Notes: generated by a model from the letters alone, not told the origin. Shown: positions 9,881 through 19,661, counted from the stretch's first letter. The stretch is DNA of 64,000 bases from Mortierella sp. BCC40632 (GCA_011634665.1 WAEK01000027.1:124001-188000), one strand, 5' to 3'. A program made the numbers and translations.

Positions 9881-9990
9881 AAGGACTATTTTGGGGGGGG
9901 GGAAAGGACTATTTTGAAAAAAGGACTCTTCTGAAAAAAAAAGGACTCTTTCGAAAAAAAGGACTCTTTTGAAAAAAAAAAAAAAAAAAA
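9881..9990 (+). repeat. short tandem repeat, AAAAAGGACTCTTTTG-like unit
   Basis: Five to six units of 16-20 nt (AAAAAGGACTCTTTTG and variants) end in a run of about 25 A. It lies between the two upstream genes of the Fanzor transposon, just 5' of the FEN1-like nuclease, where its promoter should be. Confidence 0.75.
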
Positions 9991-10134
9991 AAAAAAAGAC
10001 AGGCGCTGCTAATACTTACACTGGCACAACCTTTTCAAAGTACCAAATGAGGCGTAAAACCGTTGCCAATTTGGTCCGCTCAGGCCTTCTCCTGAGGAGA
10101 GGCCCGTGCTTGATGTTCCATACTCACATGCATA

Positions 10135-10277
10135 CTGCCCCAAAACCTACTGCCCCAAAACCTACTGCCCCAAATCCTACTCTCTCTCATATCCTACTCT
10201 CTCTCAAATCCTACTCTCTCAAATCCTACTCTCTCATATCCTACTCTCATATCCTACTCTCTCATATCCCCCTCTCT

Positions 10278-10312
<35 letters not shown>
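10135..10312 (+). repeat. CTACTGCCCCAAAAC / CTACTCTCTCAAATC tandem array and T34 tract
   Basis: Three CTACTGCCCCAAAAC-type units grade into about nine CTACTCTCTCATATC-type units, then a run of over 30 T. On the minus strand this is the region 3' of the unknown gene and 5' of the nuclease gene. Confidence 0.8.
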
Positions 10313-10474
10313 GACAAATAACACGCAACACTCGAGGAGTGAGAATACATTCGTCCGGGTTTATCGACAAAAAGGAAAAAGAAAAGAGGAAATACACATG
10401 CTCTGTTTGCTATTTTTCATTGGGCCAAGTCGTTATCTTCAGAAAATGAGACAATGCGCCTACGCCTGAATGCA

Positions 10475-11320
10475 TTACCTCATGAGGGTCACGACAGCCT
10501 CGATTTGCTTGTTGCGGTGAGGGGGGATAAGAAGAAAGACTGCAGCCAAGAAAGCCAAAAGGAAGAGGTGACCTCGTGTCTTTACAGCAGCCTTTGATAA
10601 ATTGTATTTCACTACCAGGAGCAGGTACTTTTGCTGGATCGCCTCGCGGTCTGTGCATTGGTCATCGGCGTGTCTCTTTTTCCACTCAGTCTTGAACCTT
10701 GACCTCAGGTTGATCAGATGCTGGACAACTGCTTGTTGCTTGCCTTTGTTGCCACAGTGGCAATTGCAAATTGCTATGAACCGGTATTGGTCTCCCACGC
10801 TGCACCACACCAATGCGTTTGCAAAAGCCACTATCGCCTGTTCTCTCGTTTGAGAATCGTGGATGTCGATGTCGCAAAAGATTTCGTTTCCTTCTTTAAG
10901 GATGATGTTTAGGGGATTCTCGCCTTTGATAGCATCTTGAGAGCGGAGCCAATTCAGGGCGGTAGAATATTTGAGGCGTCGCTGTAAAATGGCGGTTGAT
11001 GGCTGATATGCAACAGACCTCTGGTTCTCTTCCGGGATAGGATCATCCAGGTCAATGGACAGAGTAGGAGGAGACTCTAGTATGATTGTTTTGGGATAGC
11101 TTGGAGGTGACTGAATCTGTGTTGGCTGGTGTTCTCGACGATTGTTGTTCTCCACTTCCATATTATCTTTTGCTAGCCTGGCTTTGAGCCGTCCTATCGC
11201 ACTGGCCACGGATGATGAGCAGGACCAAGACTTGGCTGCTTGACTGTCTAAGGCATAGACGGAAGGGTTGCGGGAATTGGTGGGGAATGGCATCATTCTC
11301 GCTCTGGCTCCGGTGTTCAT
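10475..11320 (-). CDS. unrecognised protein of the Fanzor transposon
   Basis: A 281-residue frame from the ATG at 11320. I do not recognise the family. The first ~110 residues are polar and disordered (RREHQPTQIQSPPSYPKT). The C-terminal 170 are more ordered: STALNWLRSQDAIKG, then FCDIDIHDSQTREQAIVAFANAL, a Cys/His cluster CNCHCGNKGKQQ, a basic KTEWKKRHADD helix, and near the end a hydrophobic stretch LFLLAFLAAVFLLIPP that may be a membrane segment. Coding-like sequence with His/Pro (SHCLRHPPVEDIDHG) continues in frame upstream to about 11390, so the true start or an upstream exon is probably further out. It sits first of the three same-strand genes; a transposase role cannot be excluded but no catalytic triad is visible. 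Confidence 0.5.
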   Translation of the reverse strand: MNTGARARMMPFPTNSRNPSVYALDSQAAKSWSCSSSVASAIGRLKARLAKDNMEVENNNRREHQPTQIQSPPSYPKTIILESPPTLSIDLDDPIPEENQRSVAYQPSTAILQRRLKYSTALNWLRSQDAIKGENPLNIILKEGNEIFCDIDIHDSQTREQAIVAFANALVWCSVGDQYRFIAICNCHCGNKGKQQAVVQHLINLRSRFKTEWKKRHADDQCTDREAIQQKYLLLVVKYNLSKAAVKTRGHLFLLAFLAAVFLLIPPHRNKQIEAVVTLMR

Positions 11321-11399
11321 GCCATGGTCAATATCTTCGACAGGGGGGTGCCGTAAACAATGAGATCCTGTGGTTGTTCCTGAGTCAAGGAGTCTTCAG

Positions 11400-12239
11400 T
11401 CACATTGATCTTGTTGTCAGTGTCAAGAATGCTGCTGTCAAAGACCATTTTCATCAGTATCGGCTGGAAAGGGTAGCCATTATCTCTTTCTGCGGGGGGT
11501 GGGAGGGTTTTAATTTTTTTTTCTGGCCGGACCGCACGGACCTTCTATTGATAGACACAGTGGATGGTGCCAAGGCCATGAATCAGATCCCCAGCAGAAG
11601 TGAAACATGTATATGGGCTCCTTAAGTTGGTTCTGAGAACTGGATTAGAGGTGTTTGAGAGGGGACCCGACTACTCGGGGGGAGAGGAACCCCTCTCGGG
11701 TCTGCGATGCCTTTTGGGATGTGCAGAAAAAAAAAAAAAAAAAAGCTTATTCCATATGGAGTAAGGATGCGATTATGATTTTGTGAATCTCTGGTCTTCA
11801 ACACTTAGAAGGAACAGAGAGTGTACAAGAGCCTCTCTGGCAATGATTTCAAACACAGGAACAAAAAGGCGCGTTTGAAAGCAGCACTCCTATTGAAGGT
11901 ACAAACAATCTTGATCGCAATGAACAGACTGCCCACATGGCAGCAAGATAGAGACCGAGCTTTCCCCCAAGTAGTGTAAAACATACTCCAAGCCATGTCG
12001 CGCTTAACTGAAACTAAACCTGTCATCATCGAGGGCTACCTGGACTTGAGATAAGAGGAGCACGTTTAACCATACGGGGGATCAATCCAGCAGCTCAAGT
12101 TGAAGTGGATCGGGCTTGTGTCCATTCCTTGCTTCGGTGCGTAGTTTGAATTGCTAGTTTCTGACCTTAGAGATTGGGGGGATGTCTCATAAAAAACTTT
12201 TGAGAAAACTGCTGAAAACCATCAAAATGTTAAAGTTAA
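11400..12239. other. transposon interior without recognised gene
   Basis: Between the unknown gene and the distal inverted repeat I see only short frames. A poly(A) run (11726-11743) and a G-rich patch near 11670-11700 are present. This is where a promoter for the minus-strand gene set would lie. Confidence 0.4.
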
Positions 12240-12272
12240 ATGGCATTTTTGCCTAGCTTACGGTTTAAGGGA
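12240..12272 (-). repeat. terminal inverted repeat, distal end
   Basis: The reverse complement of 12272-12240 starts TCCCTTAAACCGTAAG, then CTAGGCAAAAATGCC and ATTT. It pairs with 5180-5220 with a perfect 16-bp outer block and one 5-bp gap. TA follows at 12273-12274. Confidence 0.85.
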
Positions 12273-12292
12273 TACAAGAACACGTGCCAAAC

Positions 12293-12323
<31 letters not shown>

Positions 12324-12344
12324 GGCAAGGCAGAGAGACCCTAT

Positions 12345-12440
12345 TATTGAGTGTATACCTGACAGTCGTGTTCTGGGACGGGATCCATCAGAAGGAGTGG
12401 TGTCAATGATCGGGAAGGTACAGGTGCATGGACTATTGTA
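12345..12440 (-). pseudogene. CRN linker fragment (second CRN copy)
   Basis: The minus strand encodes VHAPVPSRSLTP, the same peptide found in the linker exon of the neighbouring CRN gene at 14999-14935; the two DNA segments are clearly similar. Here it lies downstream of that gene's stop and 70 bp from the transposon end, so it is a leftover of a tandem CRN copy. No other part of that copy is visible in the window. Confidence 0.6.
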
Positions 12441-12552
12441 TTGCAATCGACATACGCTACGTACACTACTGATACGTCGAAGGTTCTTTGAAAGCTACGA
12501 GTGAGAGAGTTGTGTCAAGTGGTGCACTCAGATCTTTAAGCATTGCAGAGTG

Positions 12553-15458
12553 TTACTTTGAAGTGCAGACAAATCGGATTAGGTTCTTCAGTGTCACCAT
12601 GTCATCCTTGTTTGCTTCAATCCCCCCGTAGAAAAAGCTGTCCATGTTGTCCAGACGAATGTACACCATCACATCTTCTCCCAAGACATGCGTAACTGGA
12701 ACTATGCTTTGGACTCCAGGGAGCACAAGATGAATGCGGAGTGTGCCCTTGATGCTGGAAGGGATGCCGGAACCCTCGTAGTCTGTGCGAACTTTTATCA
12801 AGTTCTTGTTGGTGTCGCCGACCACGCTCAAGAAACAGGCCCGAACATCGCTGGAGGATGTGTTGGACTTGTGAAAACCTTGAGCCATGGGACTACTGAA
12901 GAACTTGATCGCAAGTGACCCTGCGTACTGCCTGTTTGGGAAGAACCAAAGCCCATCAGGTCGCGTACCATTACTAGGACTCAGTAATGTGTTTGAAGGA
13001 CCGTTGATGACAAAGTCAAGGTCTGCAGCAGCTCCATCGCCTCGGCACCCGAATCCTTTTGCTGTGTTGATATCGTCAATTTGAAGCCGAAGACCATGAC
13101 ACCATGAAGGCAGCTCGGATTTATCAAGGTCCTTTAGAAAAGGAAGATCACTGATAAGGTACCCATTAAAACGTTGAAGTGACCGATGGACAATTGGCTC
13201 AAGTGCATTGCCTTTTGTTGCTGAGGTTCTGCCAAGGCTGTTAATGAGTTGGGTCAACTGATCCATGTACCCTGAGAACATGGGATCCATGGACGACGCC
13301 TTTAGCTCTTTCTCCACAGCCTCGATCACTATTGGCTCGTCCATGATCAGGTGAGCGCCATCAGAATGCGCTCGCAATCTGCACAAGGCGTTGTCCACAA
13401 AGTCTGCTTGCTTGCTACTTGAGAACAAGATTTTGCCATCTTGGAAATGATAGGCCAGGACCATCCGACAGAAAAGCCGAGCAGCTTCACCTGTAGAATC
13501 GCTTTGAAGAATAGCATGAACTCCACTCCTAAGACCACGCGTCACATGCTCAATTGTGAGGTCGACGGCGTTGTCTAGCGTGACCTGCTTGGTTTTCTGG
13601 GTAGGGCCAGTTGTGATGAGGTGGTTGACGATGCCAACGGAAAATCGCGCCCGTCCTGAAAGCTTGCGACGCTTGGCAATCGGAATTTCGCAGCCGGCGA
13701 GGTCGACCACCTCCGAGAGCATCTTGTTGACCTCCTCCTGATCAAAAACTGGAAAGTCTGTTATCCTGATAAAGTTGGTGGGCTTGCCTACAGCAGTGTA
13801 AACGTGGTCAGCATCCTGTAGCGAGAGCGCTGTGCCAAGGATCACCAGTGTGGCTTGTATGCGGCTCAGTGTGGCCGACAAAGGCGTAAGGAAGCCGCGG
13901 CGAAGATGACGATGAATCTCATTCTTGTCATCAAAGAGGACGCTTGGCAAGTTCCGAGTATTCCAGTATGAAGCCAAAGCGGATGGTGAGATAAACCGGC
14001 CGGCGAGGATACTAGTCGCCGCAGCTTGAGCTTCATCCAGAGCAATCGCCAGTCCAAGGCGCCTAGCGTCAAGATGTTCATGGAGCTTTGTTTGGACAAC
14101 ACCAAGCATGATGCCGATTGTTTGGACATCATACTCACGCAGCTTGTGAATCAGATTGTTAATAGTCAAGGCTCCTCCATTGGTTGTTTGCTCGCGAAAA
14201 AAATTGCCACTGGCTCAAGCTCTGGGCTGTGACTGAGGAGAAGGTGAAGGAAAAGTAGACGAGCCAGAAATTCGAGTTCAACACGGTGGCGTGCAAGTCT
14301 GTTCGCCTCAGCCTCGGTATCAAGCAGATTTCCTGCCCCGCCTTGTGTCCGGACAATACTCGCATACATCTCCTCGACGTCAATAGCAAGCTGGGCGAAG
14401 TTTGAGTCCTCGAACTCTGGAGAGATGGTGGGCCTGGTAGAACGACATACGCAGTAGACAACAAAGTGTTTGGTGGCCAGATCAAGGACGGTAGCCGTCT
14501 TTCCTGAGCCAGACGGTGCCACCATGGCGACCACACGGTGGCCACTGGATTTACCGATGTCATCCTCGACAATGGAACACAAAGTCGCCTTGCCGTCACT
14601 CGTTTTTGCCTGCTTGCCTAATTCAAGTCCCAGCATCGCCAGTTTGATATCTTTTGCTGTGGTGTGATATGGTAGAGTCCTCTTGAAAAAAGGGCCCAAG
14701 TCGTTCCTTCTGGAAATTCTCGACTTCCTCTGGGTTAACAGTTTGATGGGCAAAAATGATGCTGAGTGCCGCTGAGGAGGATGATCGCCAGTTCTTGTTC
14801 ATCGCGATCCTGTGGAACAGAGACACGCTGAATTGGAGTAGCTAAACCAATGAAAGAGCATTTAAAAATGGATGAGCATTAGGGAAAAAAAAAAGAACTC
14901 AATGTGAACTCATAAGACATATTGTTCGGACTCACTTGGGCGAGATGCATGGAAGCCAGGAACTGGAGTCAATGAGCGAGAAGGGACAGGTGCATGGACT
15001 ATGAGGATAATGGAGAGAAAAGAGAAAAATGAACAAAGTTTAGCAGAGGAATAAGCTCATACAAGTGGAGAACCACAATCAACAAACTGTATCTCATTAC
15101 CTGTGAGAGGAGGGCGCTGGACGATGATGTGAATCACCTTTTCTTGTGGGGTGTTGCTAAAAACCTCAGAGACTTTGTTTGCTACGGCCTTGAGTCTCTT
15201 CTTGTCGCCCTTGGATATTTTGTCAAGAAAGATTGGCTGGTCCACCTCGTTGTCATCATCATTGTCGTCATCAGCAATCGGGATGGAGACGCGCCAGAGG
15301 GCAAGTTGGTCGGCATCCACATCACTGAAAGCATTGGCCTTCTTAGCCTTGATGAGGTCTTTGAGTTCTCCTAATGTCGTTGTACTCGATGCTGAGACAG
15401 GGAACGCGGTACTCTCTCCATCAACAAGGCAGAACAGGGTCAAGGTGCTGGAAGTCAT
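12553..15458 (-). pseudogene. Crinkler (CRN) protein: ubiquitin-like header plus P-loop NTPase, frames broken
   Basis: CRN-family effector-like gene. Header exon: ATG at 15458, starting MTSSTLTLFCLVDGES, the CRN N-terminal ubiquitin-like domain, with LALWRVSIP and an IHIIVQ strand near its end. A linker exon at about 14999-14935 carries the VPSRSLTPVPGFHAS block; introns with GTGAGT/TTTAG borders flank it. The NTPase follows: Walker A APSGSGKT (about 14510), Walker B LAIALDEAQ (about 14040), and a long C-terminal region to 12553. From family knowledge such C-termini often hold a nuclease-like domain, but I cannot point to catalytic residues. Frame changes occur near 14760, 14700 (in T6) and 14208 (in T7), so this copy is a pseudogene or carries homopolymer errors. 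Confidence 0.8.
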
Positions 15459-15473
15459 GGTGCGAAGCATCAA

Positions 15474-15999
15474 TGAAATGGAGAAGAGGAAAAAGCGATG
15501 GCTACAAAAGGAACAAAGGCTGTTGAGGAGGCGTGGGATGAAGAGAGAGTGAAGGATGAAAGAAAAGAGAAAGCAGAGGGATTAAAGGAACAGGAAGAAG
15601 GGATGGAGAGGCGTGAGAACGGTGGCAAAGACGATGCAAAATGTGGAAATGGTGGCAAAAAGAAAGGATGTAAGATACAAACAAAAAAGTAAGACCGAAA
15701 GAGAGGGTGAGAGCGGTAAAGGCAATAGAGGGGAGAAAAGGATATGAGTGAGGAAGGTGGCATTTGCAAAGAGATGCCAGAAAGAAAGTGCATGGTGATG
15801 ACAGAGATGGCGTGGGGTGAGTAGAGCAACCGCGGAGAGTAGAAATTCGGCGACATAACAGAATGGCTTGCGCCCTGCAAGCCCTCCCATGCTCATCTTC
15901 ACCCCACCATCATCATTTCAACGCACACACACGAACATTTTCTCGAATCTTTGGAAGCTGGTTTATAGCATGGCAGATTCGATCAATCCCAAGACATAC
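15474..15999. other. intergenic, purine-rich plus strand
   Basis: Upstream of the CRN header. The plus strand is strongly GA-rich (15480-15760), which gives long pyrimidine-rich shadow frames on the minus strand. A CT-rich minus strand fits a 5' untranslated region or promoter for the CRN gene. Confidence 0.45.
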
Positions 16000-16001
16000 T
16001 A

Positions 16002-16144
16002 TTCTCCATTTCAGATGTTTTTGACCTCAGATTGCGCTGCTTATTTGAAGATTAACACCCCCCTTCGCAGTAACCCCGTGCAACGGACCGTGCATAATCC
16101 TCGAAAATAAGAATGGAAAAAACAAAAACAGATGAAATGGAGAA
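16002..16144 (+). mobile_element. 143-bp Tc1/mariner-type MITE, copy a
   Basis: Ends TTCTCCATTTCA...TGAAATGGAGAA, flanked by TA on both sides (16000-16001, 16145-16146). By eye it is the same sequence as copies at 19438-19580 and (inverted) 24690-24832. The inner inverted repeat differs at two bases (AGATG versus TCTG context). Confidence 0.92.
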
Positions 16145-16596
16145 TATGATGAGGCATTGAAGTTGTTCGAAGGCTCGCCTTTGTTTGACTTGTTTGCGTT
16201 CATCTTCAATAAGGTATTGTGCCTTGCAAAAATTTTTGACCACAGATTGAGAGGTCAATTCGCTCAATAACTTATTGAACATGCGCGTTATCAGCTCCTC
16301 TCAAGCACTTATTTGCAACCAATGGTCACCTTCTTTGGTGCTCTCTAAAATTAAAGTGCTGGTTCCAAAGTATGGGTTGTGCATCTCTTCCTCTTCCCTT
16401 TCAACATGAACCGTACCAGCGTTTCCCCTCCTTATCCGTACTCTGATGACTCTCAAGAATCTCCCGTCCTCTCCCCCCCTCCCCATCTCTCACTCAGACA
16501 CAGAAACCTTCCACAACAACGCCTATTGAGCTCCCTTCCCTCTTAAATATCCGCATCAACATTCGCAAGGGACAGCCCCGCTCAACTCACAGAGCC

Positions 16597-17868
16597 TTGA
16601 GGAGCAAGGATGGTCGCCAACTTGAGGCCCCTCAGACCGTACTCATCACCAACATTGGCTTCACAACCTTGGCTAGTTTTGTGAAGGATGAAGTCTGCCG
16701 AATGACTTTGGATGGGCAGTCGCTGTACACTGGCAAAGGCCAGCTTGAAGTTTATCTTAAGCCAACTGGCAGGACCGGACAGAGGGGGCTCATCCAACTA
16801 TGCAAAGACAACGTTCCCTCAGAGCTACACAAAGCCTGGCGCCACTTCCGTAAGGTACTCGACAATCAAGGGAAAGAGAACGAAATGGTCATCCTCGATA
16901 TCTTCACCTACATCATGCTCAGCAACACTACTCTCAACCGCGGGTCGCAAGTTTCAGTCCGCGACCATACTGTTTCCATTACGCGGGCGGTCAAGCGAGG
17001 GCAAATGCGACCCATGGGCCGATACGAGTCAGCTTGGTGTGCTCAGACACTATCAAGACGCAAAGTCGTCCCCCAGGACGATAGGGAGGTACCCAAAATA
17101 CCAGAGACTACCACCAGGACCCAGGCCCGCCACATTGACCAAATGATTGCTGAAGGTCGTATTCCAGCAAGACCTGAGCAGGGAGGAGACGGCCCGGTGA
17201 CTCTGCGCGTCACCTCGATTACCTTCGCCAGCAGAGAGGAGCTCCAGAAAGCAATAGGGTTGGTCCCAGATTCCAACCTCAGCAGTCTCCGGGGCGACCA
17301 ACGCGATGACTCTGAGAATGAATCACACTCAAGTGGCAATCTAATGTCAGCTAATAACAGACGCTACCACACCTCCCCTTCCTCCTCATCCTTATCCGAA
17401 ATCGATTTGGCGCCTGTCGCACAGACCTCCCACCATTTCTCTCCGAGGCGCCATCCTCGATCACACGCACTCTCTGAGAAAAACCATGCAGAAAATATCT
17501 CTGGGCAGACCAGCAGCGCCTGTTCTCCTGACCGCCATCAACTGCTCCGTTGCCCGCCAACTCGCCCTCCTATTGATTCTTCCGCTCCCGTTAACAGCCC
17601 AGTACGCCGAAGCACAAGGAGATCTCCTTTATGCTCCCTCTCTTCACAAGACAATTTTGGCCAGACTTCCCACCTGACTGAGCGCGAGAAAGTTCAAGTC
17701 ATTCAAGTGGACACGGACAATGAGCGAAGCAATAGAGGCGATGTGCGAGCAAGAAAGAGGCCAGCCACACACCTGCAGCGCAAGCTGGGGAATGATGAGA
17801 ACGAGGATCATGAAGACAGGTTGGTAAGAAGAAGGCGCAAAGAAAGCGCGCGGGATGTTTATTCCTAG
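16597..17868 (+). CDS. unrecognised protein with disordered basic C-terminus
   Basis: A 423-codon frame; I do not know the family. Coding-like sequence continues upstream in the same frame (TTTPIELPSLLNIRINIRKG, about 16520-16590), and an ATG at 16407 lies in another frame across a C7 run, so the start is unsettled. Residues 1-135 look folded (TLASFVKDEVCRMTLDG, HKAWRHFRKVLDNQG, VILDIFTYIMLSN). From about residue 170 on the chain is polar, Ser/Arg-rich and ends in basic clusters (RARKRPATHLQRK, RRRRKESAR), as in nuclear proteins. It lies between MITE copy a and a Tc1/mariner transposase on the opposite strand, and could be element-encoded or a host gene. Confidence 0.5.
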   Translation: MRSKDGRQLEAPQTVLITNIGFTTLASFVKDEVCRMTLDGQSLYTGKGQLEVYLKPTGRTGQRGLIQLCKDNVPSELHKAWRHFRKVLDNQGKENEMVILDIFTYIMLSNTTLNRGSQVSVRDHTVSITRAVKRGQMRPMGRYESAWCAQTLSRRKVVPQDDREVPKIPETTTRTQARHIDQMIAEGRIPARPEQGGDGPVTLRVTSITFASREELQKAIGLVPDSNLSSLRGDQRDDSENESHSSGNLMSANNRRYHTSPSSSSLSEIDLAPVAQTSHHFSPRRHPRSHALSEKNHAENISGQTSSACSPDRHQLLRCPPTRPPIDSSAPVNSPVRRSTRRSPLCSLSSQDNFGQTSHLTEREKVQVIQVDTDNERSNRGDVRARKRPATHLQRKLGNDENEDHEDRLVRRRRKESARDVYS

Positions 17869-17871
17869 CTT

Positions 17872-17895
17872 TTTTTTTTTTTTTTTTTTTTTTTG
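17872..17895 (+). repeat. poly(T) tract
   Basis: A run of about 24 T separates the end of the plus-strand gene from the transposase end; on the minus strand it would be an A run 3' of the transposase stop. Confidence 0.9.
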
Positions 17896-17904
17896 GTAGT
17901 GTTC

Positions 17905-18996
17905 TCAAGTAAATTTCTTTAGTCCTGGTGGAGTGACAAAAATGCCTTCACTACCGTACCCACAATGTGAATACATGTTGATGGTGGTGGTGCGTGAATA
18001 CGCTCGAAAGGCAAGGTCGAGCGTTTCCATTGGCATGTCTTGGTACACAAGGTTCACATGGTGCTGAATCCATTTCTTGACCAGACCGAACGCTAACTCG
18101 ATTGGATTGAGTTGCGGACAGTACGGGGGTAGGTGAACAAGAATGGCACCTCGGGAGTGGATGGCGTCTTCAACCAAAGTGCTCATATGAATTCGGGCGT
18201 TATCCATTATGACAACGCTTTCTGTCAGGGGCCATGGTTGAAGATGGGGAAGGAGGTGATTCACAATGGCTTCGTAAAACTGGGCTTGGTTAAAGGTCTT
18301 GTCAATGATGTGCCAGTCAATGAAGCCGCGGCAGGAGAACACTGCCATTGCTGAATGTCTCTTTCCTCTAGCAAAAGGAAGTGTCACAAAGGCAGGCGAG
18401 CCGATCGTCGACCACGCATGACCCCGCACGACAGCGCGCCCGTCTTTGCTTGTTTCGTCTACAAAACCAGCTGTTCTTGGTTCAAGTGCCATGGCTTAAG
18501 GCGCGCCTTGAAGTCCTCGATTTCCCGAGGAAGAGCCTCTCGAGCGCGCTTGGTAAGTATCTTCCTGCTCAGCTTTAGGTCGTGTCGAATAGCACGACAA
18601 ATGGTGCTAAGCGATAGATTCATCAGGTCTGGGAACTTGTCGCGGAGTGCTTCTTGGAGCTCCTCAAGAAGGAAGCAGGGGTGACATTCGGCACACTCTC
18701 TCACATAGTCAATAACCTCATCAGGCCATCTTGATTTTCGTTCAGATACTCTTTTATGAACAACTGAACCAGTCTTGTTGAACATCACTATTTCAAAAAC
18801 GAGCAAGAGCGTCCATGTCAATAAGTTGGACGAGTCAAGAACAAGCAAGCCCTTGAACTGTTTTCTCTGTCTTGCCTGTCCATTGGAGAACGCTCGACTC
18901 TGAAACTGACAGCAAGGCAGCCGTGTCAGCCTTTGATAGCCCATGGAAGCTGTAAAGTATCACTGCTCGCAGTCTCAGGTCTTCAGAGATAGTCAT
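17905..18996 (-). pseudogene. Tc1/mariner transposase, frameshifted
   Basis: Cut-and-paste transposase. An N-terminal helix-turn-helix (ATG at 18996, MTISEDLRLRAVILYSF, then LSKADTAALLSVSESSV) is followed, after a frame change or intron, by FNKTGSVVHKRVSERKSRW and a second helical block. The catalytic core has all three acidic residues: FVDETSKDGRA, VVIMDNARIH and YCPQLNPIEL (DDE_3 type). The core continues from one frame (to about 18470) into another (from 18492), so at least one indel is present. A half-copy of the MITE terminus (19311-19342) lies upstream, which would make this the source family of the MITE; no left end is seen. Confidence 0.85.
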
Positions 18997-19310
18997 TGAG
19001 GAAAGGAGCTGTCAAGGTGGTGCGGCGTGAGAAAAAAAAATGACTGGGACGATGGTGAAAAATTTGGTGGCAATATGGGCCAAGGTAACTAGCGAAAAAA
19101 TAAAGGAAGGAGAAATGTAAATGCCGAAAAGACGAGGATGTACCCGCACTTTTGGTCTCGAAAACGTATCAAAAATGCGCGTGTCTACTTTTTTTGATGG
19201 CCAAGGCAACGTTAATCCACGAGGATGTCTGTATTAATAGGGAGCTTGACACGATAAATTGACAGATTTGCGGCAGGAGAGCATCCCTTGTTGTCAACAA
19301 TTACTCTGCA

Positions 19311-19342
19311 GAAAACAAAAACAGATGAAATGGACAATACTA
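19311..19342 (+). repeat. single MITE-like right terminus
   Basis: AACAAAAACAGATGAAATGG followed by ACAATA matches the right end of the 143-bp MITE with one change (GGAGAATA to GGACAATA). No matching left part precedes it. It stands between the Tc1/mariner transposase and the DIRS left edge. Confidence 0.65.
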
Positions 19343-19358
19343 TTTATTATCCTTCATA

Positions 19359-19633
19359 GAGCCAGCGACCCCTTTACTGTGTAATCCTTCTTTCATTTAT
19401 TTCCACTCGAGATACAGATAAAATAAAGAAAATACTATTCTCCATTTCAGATGTTTTTGACCTCAGATTGCGCTGCTTATTTGAAGATTAACACCCCCCT
19501 TCGCAGTAACCCCGTGCAACGGACCGTGCATAATCCTCGAAAATAAGAATGGAAAAAACAAAAACAGATGAAATGGAGAATAGCTAGATAACCCTCTCTC
19601 CTTGGCTGACTCTGAACCCCATCTTTCTTTCTC
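19359..19633 (+). repeat. DIRS left inverted terminal repeat (split by MITE b)
   Basis: GAGCCAGCGACCCCTTTACTG at its outer side (19359 on) and ATAACCCTCTCTCCTTGG further in match the reverse complement of 23760-23635 closely. Removing 19438-19582 restores the uninterrupted repeat with a single TA. Confidence 0.9.
19438..19580 (+). mobile_element. 143-bp Tc1/mariner-type MITE, copy b
   Basis: Inserted in the DIRS left repeat. The intact right repeat reads AAAATACTAGCTAGATAACC (reverse complement), while the left repeat reads AAAATACTA, MITE, TAGCTAGATAACC. This fixes the element ends (TTCTCC...GGAGAA) and shows a TA target duplication directly. Confidence 0.96.
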
Positions 19634-19661
19634 TCGCAGGAACACGTCCGCTCGAGCAAAT

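Larger units (their letters stand above)
5180..12272 (-). mobile_element. TIR transposon carrying Fanzor and a FEN1-like nuclease
   Basis: The plus strand reads TA then TCCCTTAAACCGTAAG at 5178-5195 and the exact reverse complement, followed by TA, at 12257-12274. The similarity continues inward: both ends have a TAGGCAAA..TGCC block and then ATTT, with a 5-bp gap between them. The TA on each side is either a 2-bp target duplication or part of the repeat. All three recognisable genes inside are on the minus strand: unknown (11320-10475), FEN1/XPG-like nuclease (9761-8616), Fanzor (about 8423-5358). No DDE, tyrosine or HUH transposase is visible. The left flank is Ty3 pol; the right flank is a CRN fragment. 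Fanzor1 proteins are known to ride on several eukaryotic DNA transposon types; this gene set inside one element is, to my knowledge, unusual. Confidence 0.8.

Noticed and set aside
5180..12272. That the Fanzor element is a Helitron or an IS607-like element
   Set aside because: It has matching inverted ends with TA flanks and no Rep/helicase or serine recombinase.
15470..15902. Three overlapping minus-strand frames rich in Ser, Leu and Phe
   Set aside because: The plus strand is GA-rich here, which removes stops from the minus strand; no domain, start context or splice pattern supports coding.
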